Below are positions 9,210 through 21,181 of a stretch of DNA of 64,000 bases, one piece after another; position 1 is the stretch's first letter, and every line of letters starts with the position of its first letter. A program made the translations under genes and the position numbers. The stretch is from Apoderus coryli. Lineage: Eukaryota > Arthropoda > Insecta > Coleoptera > Attelabidae. Under the pieces are notes generated by a model, which saw only the letters and a list, made by a program, of their open reading frames with translations, made no database searches and was not told the DNA's origin. The stretch is taken from positions 13,126,428 to 13,190,427 of the forward strand of contig OU452211.1 of NCBI GenBank assembly GCA_911728435.2, read 5' to 3'.

Positions 9210-11286
9210 TAATAATATAGGTTCTAACTACCTAACTGATGAAATTTTAAATGGGAACAATACACATACACCCTGTATAAAAATGTTATGATCCCATTCT
9301 AACTGAAAATACTGTGAAACTTAAAAAAATATATAAAAATCTTCAAACTAAAATTTTTTTGAAACATTTTTGAGCCACCCTTTGCAATAATTTCATAAAC
9401 CATTCTAAAAACCCAAACAAAACATTTTTAAGTTACCCGTAGATAACCTTTAGAAGCTTATAGTTTCACTTCAAAGAAATTTGGAATTGAAATCTAAAAA
9501 AATCAAAACATTACTCAAAATATTACTTGTTTGTCCTTAAAAAAATAAACAAATACATTTTTGGCTCACTCCGTATTTAAATTTAAAGTGTATGCTAAAA
9601 ATTTCTAAAGATTTAAAAGTTTTTCAATTGCAATCTGAAAAAAAAGTTAAATGTGCACAATCAATAATACATTCAAAAATGAACTGGGATCACTTTGTGT
9701 ATAACTACACCACGTAAAAAAAACACCCCTGTATATACTGAAACTCATCAAAAAAATCAAATTTTTTACTTTAGACAAAATTAAAGAGCATCGAAAAGTG
9801 TCTTATTCCATAGAAGAAGTTATGCAACCGTAAATACCATAATGATGTGTTTGAGGTTGCATAAGTATAACATATTAAAACTAATCAGTTAAAGGTCATT
9901 GATTGGTTGTAATTATTGAAATTGTAGCCCGTCTGCATATATTCCAAGATGTTAATATCTCTCCCACCTCAATGATATCTCTGCACATATAACGGGGTCA
10001 TTGAACTTTTTTGTATTATTATTGAAATTGTAACCTTTCTGGTGGGAATCAATTTTCTAATGACAAAAAATGTGTCAACTTATGCACACTACTCTGCCAG
10101 ATTTAGTTCATGTGAATAGCAATAAAATAAAAATAAGTATAAATTAGTAGTTTTTTACATAAAATAATGTTTTAATATTTGTTATATTATTGTGGGAGTT
10201 GCGTAAATTAAATTTGTTGGAAAATCAAGTATCTAATCATATTCCATGTGTAAATATATTGCGTAATGTGTGGATTTGTTGACGAAACTATGATGGATTA
10301 TGTTTATGATGAAAGTGTTCAAATAAAGTGTGGCAACCGCGATTTTCGCAATTTTTCTAGGTTGTTGTCACATTTTGGAAGAATTGAATGGAATGACATA
10401 TAAATAATATAGATTTTTTTCCACAACGAAATTATTTTAGCAAAGGTAAAATAGAATAAACTTGGGGAAATTAAGATTATATTTAACTAACCATCTTGAG
10501 GTGTGTCGGGTCTCAATACGTTTCAGTTTAATTAAGCTATTGCCCGAATAATAAGTACGAGGTGTAGGATAGAGAAAATTTGAAAGACATTCTGGCAGCA
10601 AAGCATTGTAAGATGTTTTTTTCTAACGCGTCAGACAAATTGCTTGTGTCAAATAGTTTATTATTTTCTTTGTTTACATTCATAGTCTAAAAGTTTTCGG
10701 CATTATTTTCATGTTTAAGATCAATTTCTATCAACATGTTGTATATTGTAGTGTTATAAAAAAGTTATTCGATATAGTTGTAGTAAATTTAGAAGTTGTC
10801 ATTGTGTATTTAAAGTAATTTTAGTGAAAAAGTGATAATAACCTTAATAATCTAAAGTGACAGTGCCATGAAAGCCGTCAGATGGATGGATGTGATCAAA
10901 TGTTTGTGAATAGCTCAAGAAGAATAGTTGATATCTCCCTCTGCGTCACACACTTAAATGAAAAATGCCTAGTTCCCGTGAGAAAAAAATAAATTTTCCA
11001 TTTGTATTGTGGTGCGATCCATCCTGGCAGCGGATTCGCAGAGCGCTTGCCCGAACTTTTGCCAATTTTGCAGCTTTTCGACGACAAAGGCAGCGCTATC
11101 AGAATTTATAATTATTAATAATAGTTCGATGATGAGAGCATCGTAAATACCATGCATTCAACTTTAAAAAGTTTCCGGGCATTAGGAAATAATTTTGTCG
11201 CAATTAGAATTATTTAATTATAATAAATAAATTAATTAATGATTTTAATCCCAAAAATAATCCCCTTTGCAACTAACACAACACAA
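9210..11286. other. No gene recognised; probable 3' flank of the lysine-rich gene
   Basis: Contains scattered CACCCTGTATA words (9270, 9727) like those at the ends of other repeats here, but no paired termini I could define. Short minus-strand ORFs at 10896-11157 have no recognisable motif. Confidence 0.35.
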
Positions 11287-11513
11287 TCAAACACCTGTTT
11301 TGTACCTTTGATGCTCTTGTAGCTGCAGTTGTTGCATTTTATCATGTATCACTTCCGACGGTGTTAATTCTTGAGGCGGTTTTTTACTTTTTTTATGACG
11401 TCCATTACGAGTTTTTTCATTGATTTTAGAGTTGAGTTCTTTTTGAATTGCACATTCTATGCTGTCAGCTCCCATCGGGATTTGTTGCAGTTTTGTACGT
11501 TCATTTCCATTTA
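11287..11513 (-). CDS. Lysine-rich gene, exon 3 (terminal)
   Basis: Third exon of the gene whose other exons are at 34970-35167 and 28118-29321. The acceptor is CTTTTAG before 11513. The exon begins in the phase left by exon 2 (one base carried over), continues as 'NGNERTKLQQIP' and then 'MGADSIECAIQKELN', and ends 'QLQEHQRYKTGV' with TGA. It is rich in Lys, Glu and Gln and probably helical. The stop overlaps a possible donor (ACAG/GTGTTT), so a further exon downstream cannot be excluded. The join to exon 2 spans about 16.6 kb, almost all of it the pogo element, and is inferred from splice signals and phase. The gene family is not recognised. Confidence 0.65.
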
Positions 11514-11839
11514 CTAAAAGTGTGAACGAAATTAATAAATAGTAACATTAAAATTGTTTATTCATTATTGATCTATTTAAGGTAGGTAAGCCAAATATTG
11601 CCATGTGCCTAATACTGCCATATCTGTTTATTTATTATTCAACGCCGCTTTAGTGCAAACGGCAACATCGTTAATAACGTAACCACTGAAGCAAAGATTA
11701 ATGTACACAATAGATAGTCAGCGTATATGGGAAATAAAACAAAAATTGAAACTGTCTCGACACGAGCTACATCTATTAGAAAAACATGCAACCATGGAAA
11801 CTGTAGATGGCGTTATATGTATTGTGTTGAAATAAAATA

Positions 11840-14185
11840 GCATACATTAAAATGCCAACGTGCCGAGCCAATCAGAGCAATTGGGGCGGGGCTTTCCTTG
11901 GCGCGCATTTGAGTTTGAATTTAACGCTATTCAACTTATTTTATTATACCTAGCTGAAAAACCTTCATTTCGTATATCGGAAAAACGATACTCAAATATA
12001 TTTATGTATAATTTGAAGATACCTATCTAATTTTAAAATCATTTTATGCATTACAGATAGGAAGTCAGGAAATAAAAAAGGCACATTATTCTCAATAGTT
12101 TATTTTTAGCTATATATATTAAATTATACACAATGATAATAAATAATAATTACAATGAACATACAAATTAATACAAATACACCACTACCATACATACATA
12201 TACAGGGTGTCCTACGGTGGTAAGCCATTAGATTATTTCAGAAACTACTTCGAATTGAATTTTGAAAATTTCAGTGTCTGTATTGTTAAATATGCTCTAC
12301 TCAAATAATATAATAGCAACGGCATAGCACTTCTGGTTATGCCGGAAGTTGATGGCAACTTTGTTATTTTAAATGAAACACCCTATATATTATTACATTT
12401 TTGGATTCTAAATAAGATTTCAGACATATTTCATGTATCATGTCCTATACTTAACGTCAGTCATTTTTGACTTATATCAAGATTTATGTCAAAATTGACA
12501 GTTTAGGGTCCATAAGAATTCCGTTTTTTCCTTGTAAATCAGTATTTAATAATTATTTTGCAGGTATTTTGTTATCAGGTAGGATCTTCTTTTTCGAATT
12601 GACAAGACATTTTCTGATTAGTTTATACAGGGTGGTCAAAAAATTATATTGAAAACGGTTCAAGAAAAACAGCTGAAAGTCAACTTTTGCAAATGGAATG
12701 GGTATATTATTATTATTTTATCTTCCTTAACATTAAAAAATAATGCAATTTTGTAATAGGTTATCTACTTTCTAAAATGCATAGTTTTCGAAATATCGTC
12801 ATTTTAAATTTTTCTGCAGCGCCTACCGTTGTCTCTCTGGAAGCTAGCTAATTAATTTAGTTAGCCATGAAATTATGGTAATTTTAACGTCAAACTAAGC
12901 GTCAAATTAATAAAAATGAAAAATACTTATTGATATTATAAATTTATTATTAATTCATGGAGAATAAAATAAAGTGATTAATATCACCTGTAGAGTATTA
13001 AACGAGAGAAACCCCCATTTGCTAACGATGACTAGAGAAATTAGGAAGAATTTAGAGAAATCATTTAGAGCAGGTTGGGAGGTATACAAATCAAGTATTA
13101 CAACGAACTAAGACTAAAATTTAAAATAATACCTACAGCAGAAATGAACAGAAAATTAAACTAAATAAATTTTCAACTAAAAAAAGTTAATCAACTAACG
13201 ATACAAAAATAATTTAATTGTTCGATATGACTCTCATTTAAAATGACGATATTTCGAAAACTATGCATTTTAGAAAATGATAACCTATTACAAAATTGCA
13301 TTATTTTTTAATGCTACGGAAGATAAAATAATAATAATTTACCCATTCCATTGGAAAAAATTGACTTTCAACTGTTTTTCTTGAACCGTTTTCAATATAA
13401 TTTTTTGACCACCCTGTATAAACTAATCAGAAAATGTCTTGTCAATTTGAAAAAGAAGATCCCACCTGATAAGAAAATACCTGCAAAATAATTCATAAAT
13501 ACTGATTGACAAGGAAAAACGGAATTCTTATGGAGCCCTAAACTATCAATTTTGACATAAATCTTGATATAAGTCAAAAATGACTGACGTTAGGTATAGG
13601 ACATAATACATGAAATATGTCTGAAATCTTATTTAGAATCCAAAAATGTAATAATATATAGGGTATTTCATTTAAAATAAGAAAGTTGCCATCAACTTCC
13701 GGTATAACCGGAAGTGCTATGCCATTGCTATAATATTATTTGAGTAGAGCATATTTAACAATATAGACACTGAAATTTTCAAAATTCAATTCGAAGTAGT
13801 TTCTGAAATAATCTAATGGGTTACCACCGTAGGACACCCTGTATATGTATGTATGGTAGTGGTGTATTTGTATTAATTTGTATGTTCATTGTAATTATTA
13901 TTTATTATCATTGTGTAGAATTTAATATATATAGCTAAAAATAAACTATTGAGAATAATGCGCCTTTTTTATTTCCTGTATTATTTATTAAATTAGATAG
14001 GTATCTTCAAATTATACATAAATATATTTGAGTATCGTTTTTCCGATATACGAAATGAAGGTTTTTCAGCTAGGTATAATAAAATAAGTTGAATAGCGGT
14101 TAAATTCAAACTCAAATGCGCGCCAAGGAAAGCCCCGCCCCAAATGCTCTGATTGGCTCGGCACGTTGGCATTTTAATGTATGCT
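11840..14185. mobile_element. Foldback element with ~1 kb inverted arms, copy 1
   Basis: Nearly the whole element is a giant inverted repeat: the left arm starts (A)GCATACATTAAAATGCC and the right arm ends with its inverse, with only about 370 bp of single-copy core. It is flanked by AAATAAAATA on both sides (11830-11839, 14186-14195). The uninterrupted host site is present in the other TIR-element copy at about 46293-46302 with a single AAATAAAATA, which proves the insertion and gives a 9-10 bp duplication. Long TIRs with a 9-10 bp duplication suggest a non-autonomous Mutator-like (MULE) element; no transposase is present. Confidence 0.88.
12202..13842. repeat. Inner foldback module ACAGGGTGTCCTACGG
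   Basis: Within the larger foldback, the stretch from ACAGGGTGTCCTACGGTGG to its inverse forms its own module. The same module occurs alone at 26204-27904 without the outer arms, so it is an independent repeat unit. A third nested pair, ACAGGGTGGTCAAAAAATT and its inverse (12627 and 13417), lies inside it. Confidence 0.8.
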
Positions 14186-14950
14186 AAATAAAATAATCAT
14201 ATGGGCAATGTTAGACAAGGACAAGTATACTTTCCCCTACGAGGTGGGAGTTTGTTTTTATATTATAGGTATCATATATGTACTACTGTGCAGCAGTGTT
14301 TTTTGTCGGGTAATATAAAATTATATGGTATACCTACGCAAAGATTAATGTGTATGTACGAAAATAAAAAAATTACTATAATAGTATAAATATACAGGGC
14401 TGGTTCATTAAATGTTTTAGACAATAATTTTAAATGGCTAAAATAATATTATTTTAGTCATTTAATTTTAAATATCAATTTCAGATATAAAGATGCATCA
14501 AAAAGTTATATTTAAATTAACGAAATTTTGCGTTATAAGGCTATCTATAGATAAGACTTCCGGTTATTACCTGATTCAGTTTTAAGGATCAAACTCAAAC
14601 AGCAGATTCAACTTGTCGTTAACCCTAACTTTTTTATGCACATTTTTTGCGTGTGTTTCAATTCGGAGATGTAAAATCTAACAAATTATATACGTAATAA
14701 ATGTATCCTTCTGTGATATTGATAGAAAGTTATCGATATCGCGTAATATCGATTTTAAGAAATATTAATATTAAAAAGGCTGTGCTTTTTACAAGTTGCT
14801 GAAGTAAATAAAGTTTGAAATTTCCAGCATGACAATAATTATTTAAAAAATACGGTTTCGAAATGCAGGATGTAAAAAATTAGAATTTTTAATCTGTTTT
14901 TAATGAAAATTTAAATCTATTGAGATATATGGTTCAGGGTTTTTGTGAAA
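14186..14950. other. Body of TIR element copy 1, non-coding
   Basis: Shared with 46303-47070 in copy 2 apart from small indels. No ORF recognised. Confidence 0.6.
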
Positions 14951-15029
14951 TGTATTTTACTCCAAAGATTCTACTCATCGATTATAACCGAATTAATTTA
15001 CTCAAAAATATCTATACTAGTAAAATAAC

Positions 15030-15833
15030 ACAATTATCTACTATTTACGAACGCCTATGTATACCTACAAAATTGTTATGCTGCATGTTGCAGGTTACCC
15101 GTAAAGTGGTTTTTGAGTTATCACGGATACAAATTTTTTCTGACCCTTTATAGAATTTTCACGGACGCCTATGGAACATTAATTTTTGTCGTGTATTTTT
15201 AACACCAATTCAACTAGTTAAATATAACATTTTTTACATTTTAATTTTTTTTTATTTTACCCCTTTTTTTATTATTTACGAATGCCTATGTAAATAGAAA
15301 TTTTATTCTGCATTTTTTAGGTTATCTTATATGAAAGCTATATATAATTAGCCAATTTTTCTGGTATATTTGGGAAACATTTTTTTTTTTTCGTTTTTGA
15401 CCCTTTTTTAAGACTATTTTCGAGCGCCTGTGTGAACTAATTCTTTTATGTAACATTTTTTAGGTTATATTCTATCACAACGATAAAAAATTATTCAATA
15501 TTTCGGATAAGTTTAAGAACTACGATTTTTTTAAAAATTTTTGAACCCTCTTTTAAACCCTCTTTTAAACCCTTTGCCTACGCTCAATGTTTCCCAAAAT
15601 CTAATCAGCTCCTTGCCATGTCCAATAGTATTTTTGTACCAAATTTGGTTAAAATCTGTTAAGCGGTTTTTGCGTTTTCGTGGATACAGACAGACAGACA
15701 TTTTTTTAAAACTACTTATGTATGTATAAAATGACCAAAAACAAATATTTCCGGTGAAATTAAAAAAAAAATTTTTTTCATGAAACTAATAGTCTTCATA
15801 TACCTATTACATATATGATATGGAGAGCTAAGA
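15030..15833. repeat. Truncated degenerate-repeat element inside TIR element copy 1
   Basis: Begins abruptly at the ACTATTTACGAACGCC unit and ends with the same CAGA tail and ATATGGAGAGCTA terminus as the long copies. The homologous piece in copy 2 is split by a LINE (47145-47286 and 58210-58811), so this fragment was already part of the TIR element before the two copies diverged. Confidence 0.75.
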
Positions 15834-16204
15834 ATATTCACAAAAAAATAACTAAGCAGCCAAAGATTAACTTATTAATCTTTGGTAGTATCAAAGATTA
15901 AATTAAATTTAATATACCTATTAATTCTCTTCAAAACAAAATCAGTAGGTATGAAAACAATGAAAATCGCAATAACAGAGACAGACTATTATAATAGGTA
16001 TACCTAATATAATATAGGTAGCAATGATAATTTTTTTATAAGATCTACAACAATCTTGTTACATCTTTGCCACATTGTCTACGTGAAATATTTAAAATAT
16101 ATGTAATAAATTGAAAAAGTACCTAGTCCATTCTTAACTGGAGTTATAATTTTGACAAAGAATAATGTACATTAATACCTATTTGATTTCGGTATTAGTA
16201 TAAA

Positions 16205-16515
16205 AGTCTAATATCCACGAAATAAATTTAATATAATAATCATTAATCCATGCCATACAACATGTTTCAAGACTAGACCAGTCCCATAATCAGCGGCGAG
16301 CAATAATTAAATCAAAAGCTTTTAGCTTTTAGATAGGTATTTAGATTTTTTTATATTCATCAACAAATTATTACAATGGAGTCAAAAGTATGTTTCTATC
16401 TAAAAGCTTTTCATTTAACGATTGTTCGCCACTGATCATGGGACTGGTCTAGTCTTGAAACATGTATGACATGGATTAAATATTATTATATTAAATTTAA
16501 TTCATAGAGATTAGG
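16205..16515. repeat. Palindromic MITE-like segment
   Basis: Imperfect inverted repeat with arms of about 115 bp: the left arm contains GTTTCAAGACTAGACCAGTC and the right arm GACTGGTCTAGTCTTGAAAC. It is also present at 59230-59515. In the third TIR-element copy only one arm remains (about 63225-63350). Confidence 0.8.
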
Positions 16516-17283
16516 CTTTTATTTCAATACTGTACTTGTAATAAATCACCCTGTGTGTTTCTTTTACCGACGAAGCGGCAACAGCACGACACACACCACA
16601 TTCGCTTGTTTTTTTTTCTACCCTCCCAGCGTATCCCCTCCAGATTAATACAGAATTTCATCAATTTCTCTCTCTGACAATACAGCATTGCCGGTGCATA
16701 TCTGTTGCAAATGATGTAAATAATTGTTATACGTTGCGTTTTGTTTCTGATATTAATAAACTACAAAACGGTTTCTGGCTGTGACAATACTGCTCTATGC
16801 TGTACACGCTAGTATACGCCACGTAGTGGCAGGCATACTTAGAGATGTTCTGATTTTAATGCATTGGGCTGACTATCTATTGTGTAGATTAATCTTTGAC
16901 TGAAGGTATAGAACAGCAGCAACTACGCGGTTACCAGTTTAACCTTGTGTATGTTAGGGCACACACGCGTTTTTGGATACCTTTGTTATACAGTAGTTGT
17001 GTTTTTAAGGAGGCGATACAGGAGTCTCTGGAACTTAAACAGTAAACTCGCTTTACGGTGAGGTAGGTAGTAGTTAATGAGTTATTGCAACCTATTTACT
17101 TTTAATATTATTTACCCCCCGAAAAAGAGGGCCGTTATTTTGTTTCCTGTTGGCAATATTAGGCGCATATCTAATATTGCCATGGCTTGTGCTACCAAAT
17201 ATTGCCGGTGGCAATATTAAGACCATGCGACAATATTAAGACCCAATCAATGTTAATGGTATTACAAATGAGTTTTTCTTAGA

Positions 17284-17843
17284 ATGGTTTCAAAAAAGAG
17301 AGCAAAGTGGTCTGAAGAAGACCTGCGTGATGCTCTAGATGCCATACGACATGGAATGAGTATAAGCAGTGCTTCGAGAATGATGACATCCCCACGTACT
17401 ACATTGGGTTTACATCATAGGAAGAATAATCCTGTAAAACGGTTTGGAAGAAAACCAATATTAACATCAGCAAAAGAATGCGATTTAGTTAATAGAATTC
17501 ACAGATTAGCCGAAGTAGGCGTCCCCGTTACCAGTAAAATAGTTAGAAAAAGCGTGTTTTTCTGAGTTATCTCAATTAGCTGGAAGAAAATGGCTGAAAC
17601 TGTTTTTAATAGACATCCTGATGTAGCAGAACGCAAAGCTTAACAATTAAATCTAGGGCGAGCACAAAAGTTGAATTGCACTATTGTTAGTGATCACTTT
17701 GCAAAGTTAAAACTTGTTATGGAGAGATTAAATCTATTTGACAAACCCGAAAACATTTGTAATATGGATGAAAAGGGGTGTCGCCTTACAATACACAAAT
17801 TACAAATTGTTTTAGCCAAGACTGGTTCAAAACGAGTAAAACT
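17284..17843 (+). pseudogene. pogo transposase, 5' part
   Basis: Starts 'MVSKKRAKWSEEDLRDAL', a Pipsqueak-type helix-turn-helix, and continues to 'KIVRKSV' before a frameshift and stop at about 17563. The CENP-B-like part survives in other frames ('AGRKWLKLFL', then 'NRHPDVAERKA' followed by TAA at about 17641, then 'LNLGRAQKLN'). It ends with the first catalytic block 'ICNMDEKGCRLTIHK' and 'SKRVK', where the 2.3 kb element at 17844 interrupts the codon after 'KRVK'. At least two frameshifts and one nonsense codon besides the insertion make this inactive. Confidence 0.88.
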
Positions 17844-20186
17844 CCCAACTAGCAATTCGACATTCTTAAAGAACTAATATATTTTATAATTATTTTATTG
17901 CCGCTTAGTTAAAACTTTTTTGTTTTTTAAAGTTTTGTTTCGTGATTAAACTGCTGTGTTAAACTTTTCTGTGAGAAAAATTGTTTTAAGAACGTTTTTA
18001 CAGCAAAATAATAAAATAGTTATAAAATATGATATCGTAACAATTTTATAAAAGTTTATAAAATACGTTTTGTATGACGTATTTGTTCCGAATGATAATT
18101 GGTTTTAAAAGCATTTTGTAAAAGTACTAGTCTGGATTAACTTGTTCCTTTAAAAACAATTATAAAATTATTCTGTTAAAGTACATTTCATAATAATAAA
18201 ATAGTTTTTTTATTGTCGTTATTAAGAGCGATTTGTTTTGTGGAGCAAATTTGTGCGCAAATTAATAATTACTAAATTGTTTTTTAGTTATTTTATTAAA
18301 AACAATAAAAAAAAATAAATATGTTGCCATGCATATTTTATAAAATAAAAATGCTGTCATAAACATTACCTAGAACTAATATATAACATAGTCTTATTTA
18401 TTTTCAACTGATATTTATTGTTATATTATACACTGATTTCAAATGTTGTCCAAATGGAAAAAAAATAAAAGCAGTTGTGCATTTAATAGAAAATTAAAAC
18501 TTAATTACTACAATATTATAAATTATCAAAGGCAAAACATTAGTGACTATAATAATGAGAAGGAAACTGTAATGGAATCTAATCAAATTAATGACAATAT
18601 TTACATTCATAAGACACCAAAAAATATTGTGGACACTGATAAATTCTCAGGAGGAATTATTACTAGATGGTGAGCGGGTAGCCGAAAGAGAGAATTGGAT
18701 ACCTATCCTGGTGATCAATATCATGTTAAAGTTTGTTTTGTAAAACTCTGTTTACTATTTTATTATTATTCCAATATTGAGACGATGCGACACACGGCGG
18801 CGACTCACACAAACATCAAAGTATCAAGCACGAATACTTCAAGTAGACAGGACTAGACTTGATTAATTTGTATACATTTTATCTTATAATTTTTTTTGCA
18901 GAACCTTTAAATTAAATTTTGATTTTTTAGAGCATTTATAGAAAAGCTTGTTTTAGTTTGTTTTACTATTAATTTATTTTAAATAACGGCAAAAGATAAC
19001 TAAATACATAAAACTTCAAGGAAAATACTTGCAATTAACTTCATTATTCATTATCAAGCTTAGTGAAATATATATTTTTGTCTACTATACTATATACACC
19101 ATACCTGGTTTCTAAAAATGTCTTCAAGTTTACATAAAACATAGGTACCTACTTATATTTTGGCTAGTATCCATATCATAGATAGAAAAGAATCATATCA
19201 TCATCATATCATTCTTATGCTATCAAAGGGGTTTCAGGTAATATTAATTTTATATTAGATTTTATATGCACTTAAAATATTATGAGATTTATGTTTTTTA
19301 ACGAATACACCCCTGTATAAAACAATTCTGCAGTTATTTTATAATAGCTATCTAAAGAGCATACTCGTCTGGGTTGAGATAATTTTGTTTTATAAGCATC
19401 GTATAAGGAAGAAGCCATTTTTGGTTTCTTTAAATTGTTAGCCATGTTGACCAAACTTTTAAAATTAATATTTTTTATAATTTGTAAAATTTTCTTAGCT
19501 AATAAGATATACAGAATCAGTCGTTATATAATAAAGGATATCCCAAAATATTATTTTCAACAATAAGTGACAATAAAAAAAATATTTTATATAATTTAGA
19601 AAATCTAAATTTATTAATTTACATAATTCGTGACGCGCATTAAAATTTTAATAATAATATACAATATATTTAACAGTAAATTTTGTTTCGCAGCCAAATC
19701 TGCTCATGGGTGAATTTTAACTGACTTATTATTCATTATTGGGTATAATAGCGTTTTATATTATTTTTACCTCCATCATTGTTCAGATTTTATTAATGTG
19801 TACCAACAACAATGCATAATAATTATAAAATAATTTTGTATAAAAAGGTATTTAAAAAAAAAACGTTTTTATCCTTTAACTGTTGCCGCTGAGAGCAAAA
19901 ATGTTGAAATTTAGGCTCTTATAAAAGATTTATAAAATATGTTTATAACAGTTTTATTTGATTTTTATTAAATATTTATAAACGTTCTAAAAACTATTGT
20001 ATAATAGCAACAAGCAACATTTATAGAACCGTTAAAGAGTCGATTTGTTTTATAAATCTGCGCCTTTTTCGTGTTTATAATGCGCGTAAGAACGTTGTGA
20101 AAATGTTTATAAAACAATGGGTGTTTTATAAAATATATTTTATAAATGTTCTTATAGCAATTAAAAAAGTTAAATTGTTAGTTGGG
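17844..20186. mobile_element. AT-rich TIR element (CCCAACTA ends) inside the transposase gene
   Basis: Inverted ends CCCAACTAGCAATT and the inverse of CCCAACTAACAATT. Removing 17844-20186 plus one CT leaves 'KRVKLIAPEHGEN', a continuous pogo transposase frame, so the boundaries are exact to within the CT target duplication. The interior is AT-rich with many TTTATAAAA/TTTTATAAA words near both ends. A small plus-strand ORF at 18443-18673 ('MLSKWKKNKSSCAFNRKLK') is not assigned. Superfamily unknown. Confidence 0.82.
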
Positions 20187-20188
20187 CT

Positions 20189-21181
20189 AATAGCTCCTGA
20201 ACATGGCGAAAACGTATCCATTGTTGGATGTAGAAACGCTTTAGGCCAAGCAATCCCACCATGTATCCTATTTAAGGGCAAAAGGAAAAAACCAGAATGG
20301 AAAGATCATTTACCGCCAGGATCCCAGGTACTATTAACGGCAAAGGGGAGCATGACAGTAGAGTTCTTTGTGTCTTGGATAAGACATTTCGCTAGGTACA
20401 AAAACCCAGGGTCAACACTTTTGATATTTGATGGGGCGAAATCACACCTGGATATAAGCATTGTTGGGGCTGCCGAAAATTACGAAATTACATTATTTTG
20501 TTTACCAAGCAATACAAGCCATGAACTTCAACCGATGGACAAAAGTGTCTTTAGAAGTTTTGAACATTTTTGGGACCAAGAGGTAATGAATTTTCTTGTT
20601 ACTCATCCTGGAAAGCCGTTGACTAAAATGAGATTCGGTGAAATTTTTAATAGAGTTTGGTTAAAAGCTATGACGCCTTCCAACATAATTTCTGGATTTC
20701 GTGCTACCGGTATTTATCCATTTCATCCAGACGCTGTACCTGAAGAAGCTTATGGGCCTAGCTCTATTACTGAAATTCAGGCATCACAGTCTGTAACTGG
20801 TGAATATGCGAGCCAACTCAATAATTTACTTTCCATTTCAAATAAATCCTATATAGACCATACAAAGTCAAGGCCTGGTCCAAGCGGTGCTAAAATTTAT
20901 TCAACATCCTCTTCTGAATCGAACTACAGCTTACACGGTTCAGTTCTGGTTCAGATATAGAAAACCATCCACCAACAAATATACCTTGCGATGATGGCAG
21001 CGATGACGAGCCATTGATTACTTATATTAACGCGCAGATGAAGACAGAATGCAGAAAAGAGAGAACACCGGCGAAATCCGACCTAAATGATTCGTTTAAA
21101 GATGCGGGTTTTTTAATTACTCCTGAATTCGAAAAGAAGCCAGGACCAACAAATCGCAAGCCAGCCCCTAATTCCAAAGCT
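20189..21181 (+). pseudogene. pogo transposase, catalytic middle part
   Basis: Continues the frame from 17843: 'LIAPEHGENVSIVGCRNALG', then the second catalytic block 'LLIFDGAKSH' and the third 'SHELQPMDKSVF', giving 35 residues between the two aspartates, as usual for pogo-type DDE_1 domains. 'WLKAMTPSNIISGFRATGIYP' closes the domain. A frameshift near 20945 moves the linker into another frame, which reads on as 'FLITPEFEKKPGP' and 'RKPAPNSKA'. At 'SKA' the gene is interrupted by the 2.6 kb element at 21182. The apparent N-terminal residues upstream of 20189 come from the inserted element. Confidence 0.88.

Larger units (their letters stand above)
11692..16898 (+). mobile_element. 2.8 kb TIR element, copy 1 (holds a foldback)
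   Basis: TIRs of 31 bp (CAAAGATTAATNTACACAAT..., one mismatch) are flanked by a 7 bp duplication ACTGAAG (11685-11691 and 16899-16905). The left part has a 2346 bp foldback inserted. The right part contains a truncated copy of the degenerate-repeat element and a palindromic MITE-like segment. Net length is about 2.85 kb, matching copy 2 at 46155-59896 (about 2.81 kb net). No transposase of its own was seen. The CA...TG ends are compatible with a hAT-like element, but a 7 bp duplication is unusual for hAT, so the superfamily is open. Confidence 0.85.

Noticed and set aside
10896..11157. Two overlapping minus-strand ORFs with 'QYKWKIYFFL'
   Set aside because: No recognisable domain, no splice context and overlapping frames; possibly a decayed repeat but not supportable.
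12467..13577. Mirror ORFs of 61 codons in the foldback arms (12467 plus, 13392 minus)
   Set aside because: The same arm sequence read from both sides; shifts and stops in the other copies show no coding constraint.
18443..18673. 76-codon ORF in the AT-rich TIR element as a transposase exon
   Set aside because: Basic and short with no diagnostic motif; left unassigned.
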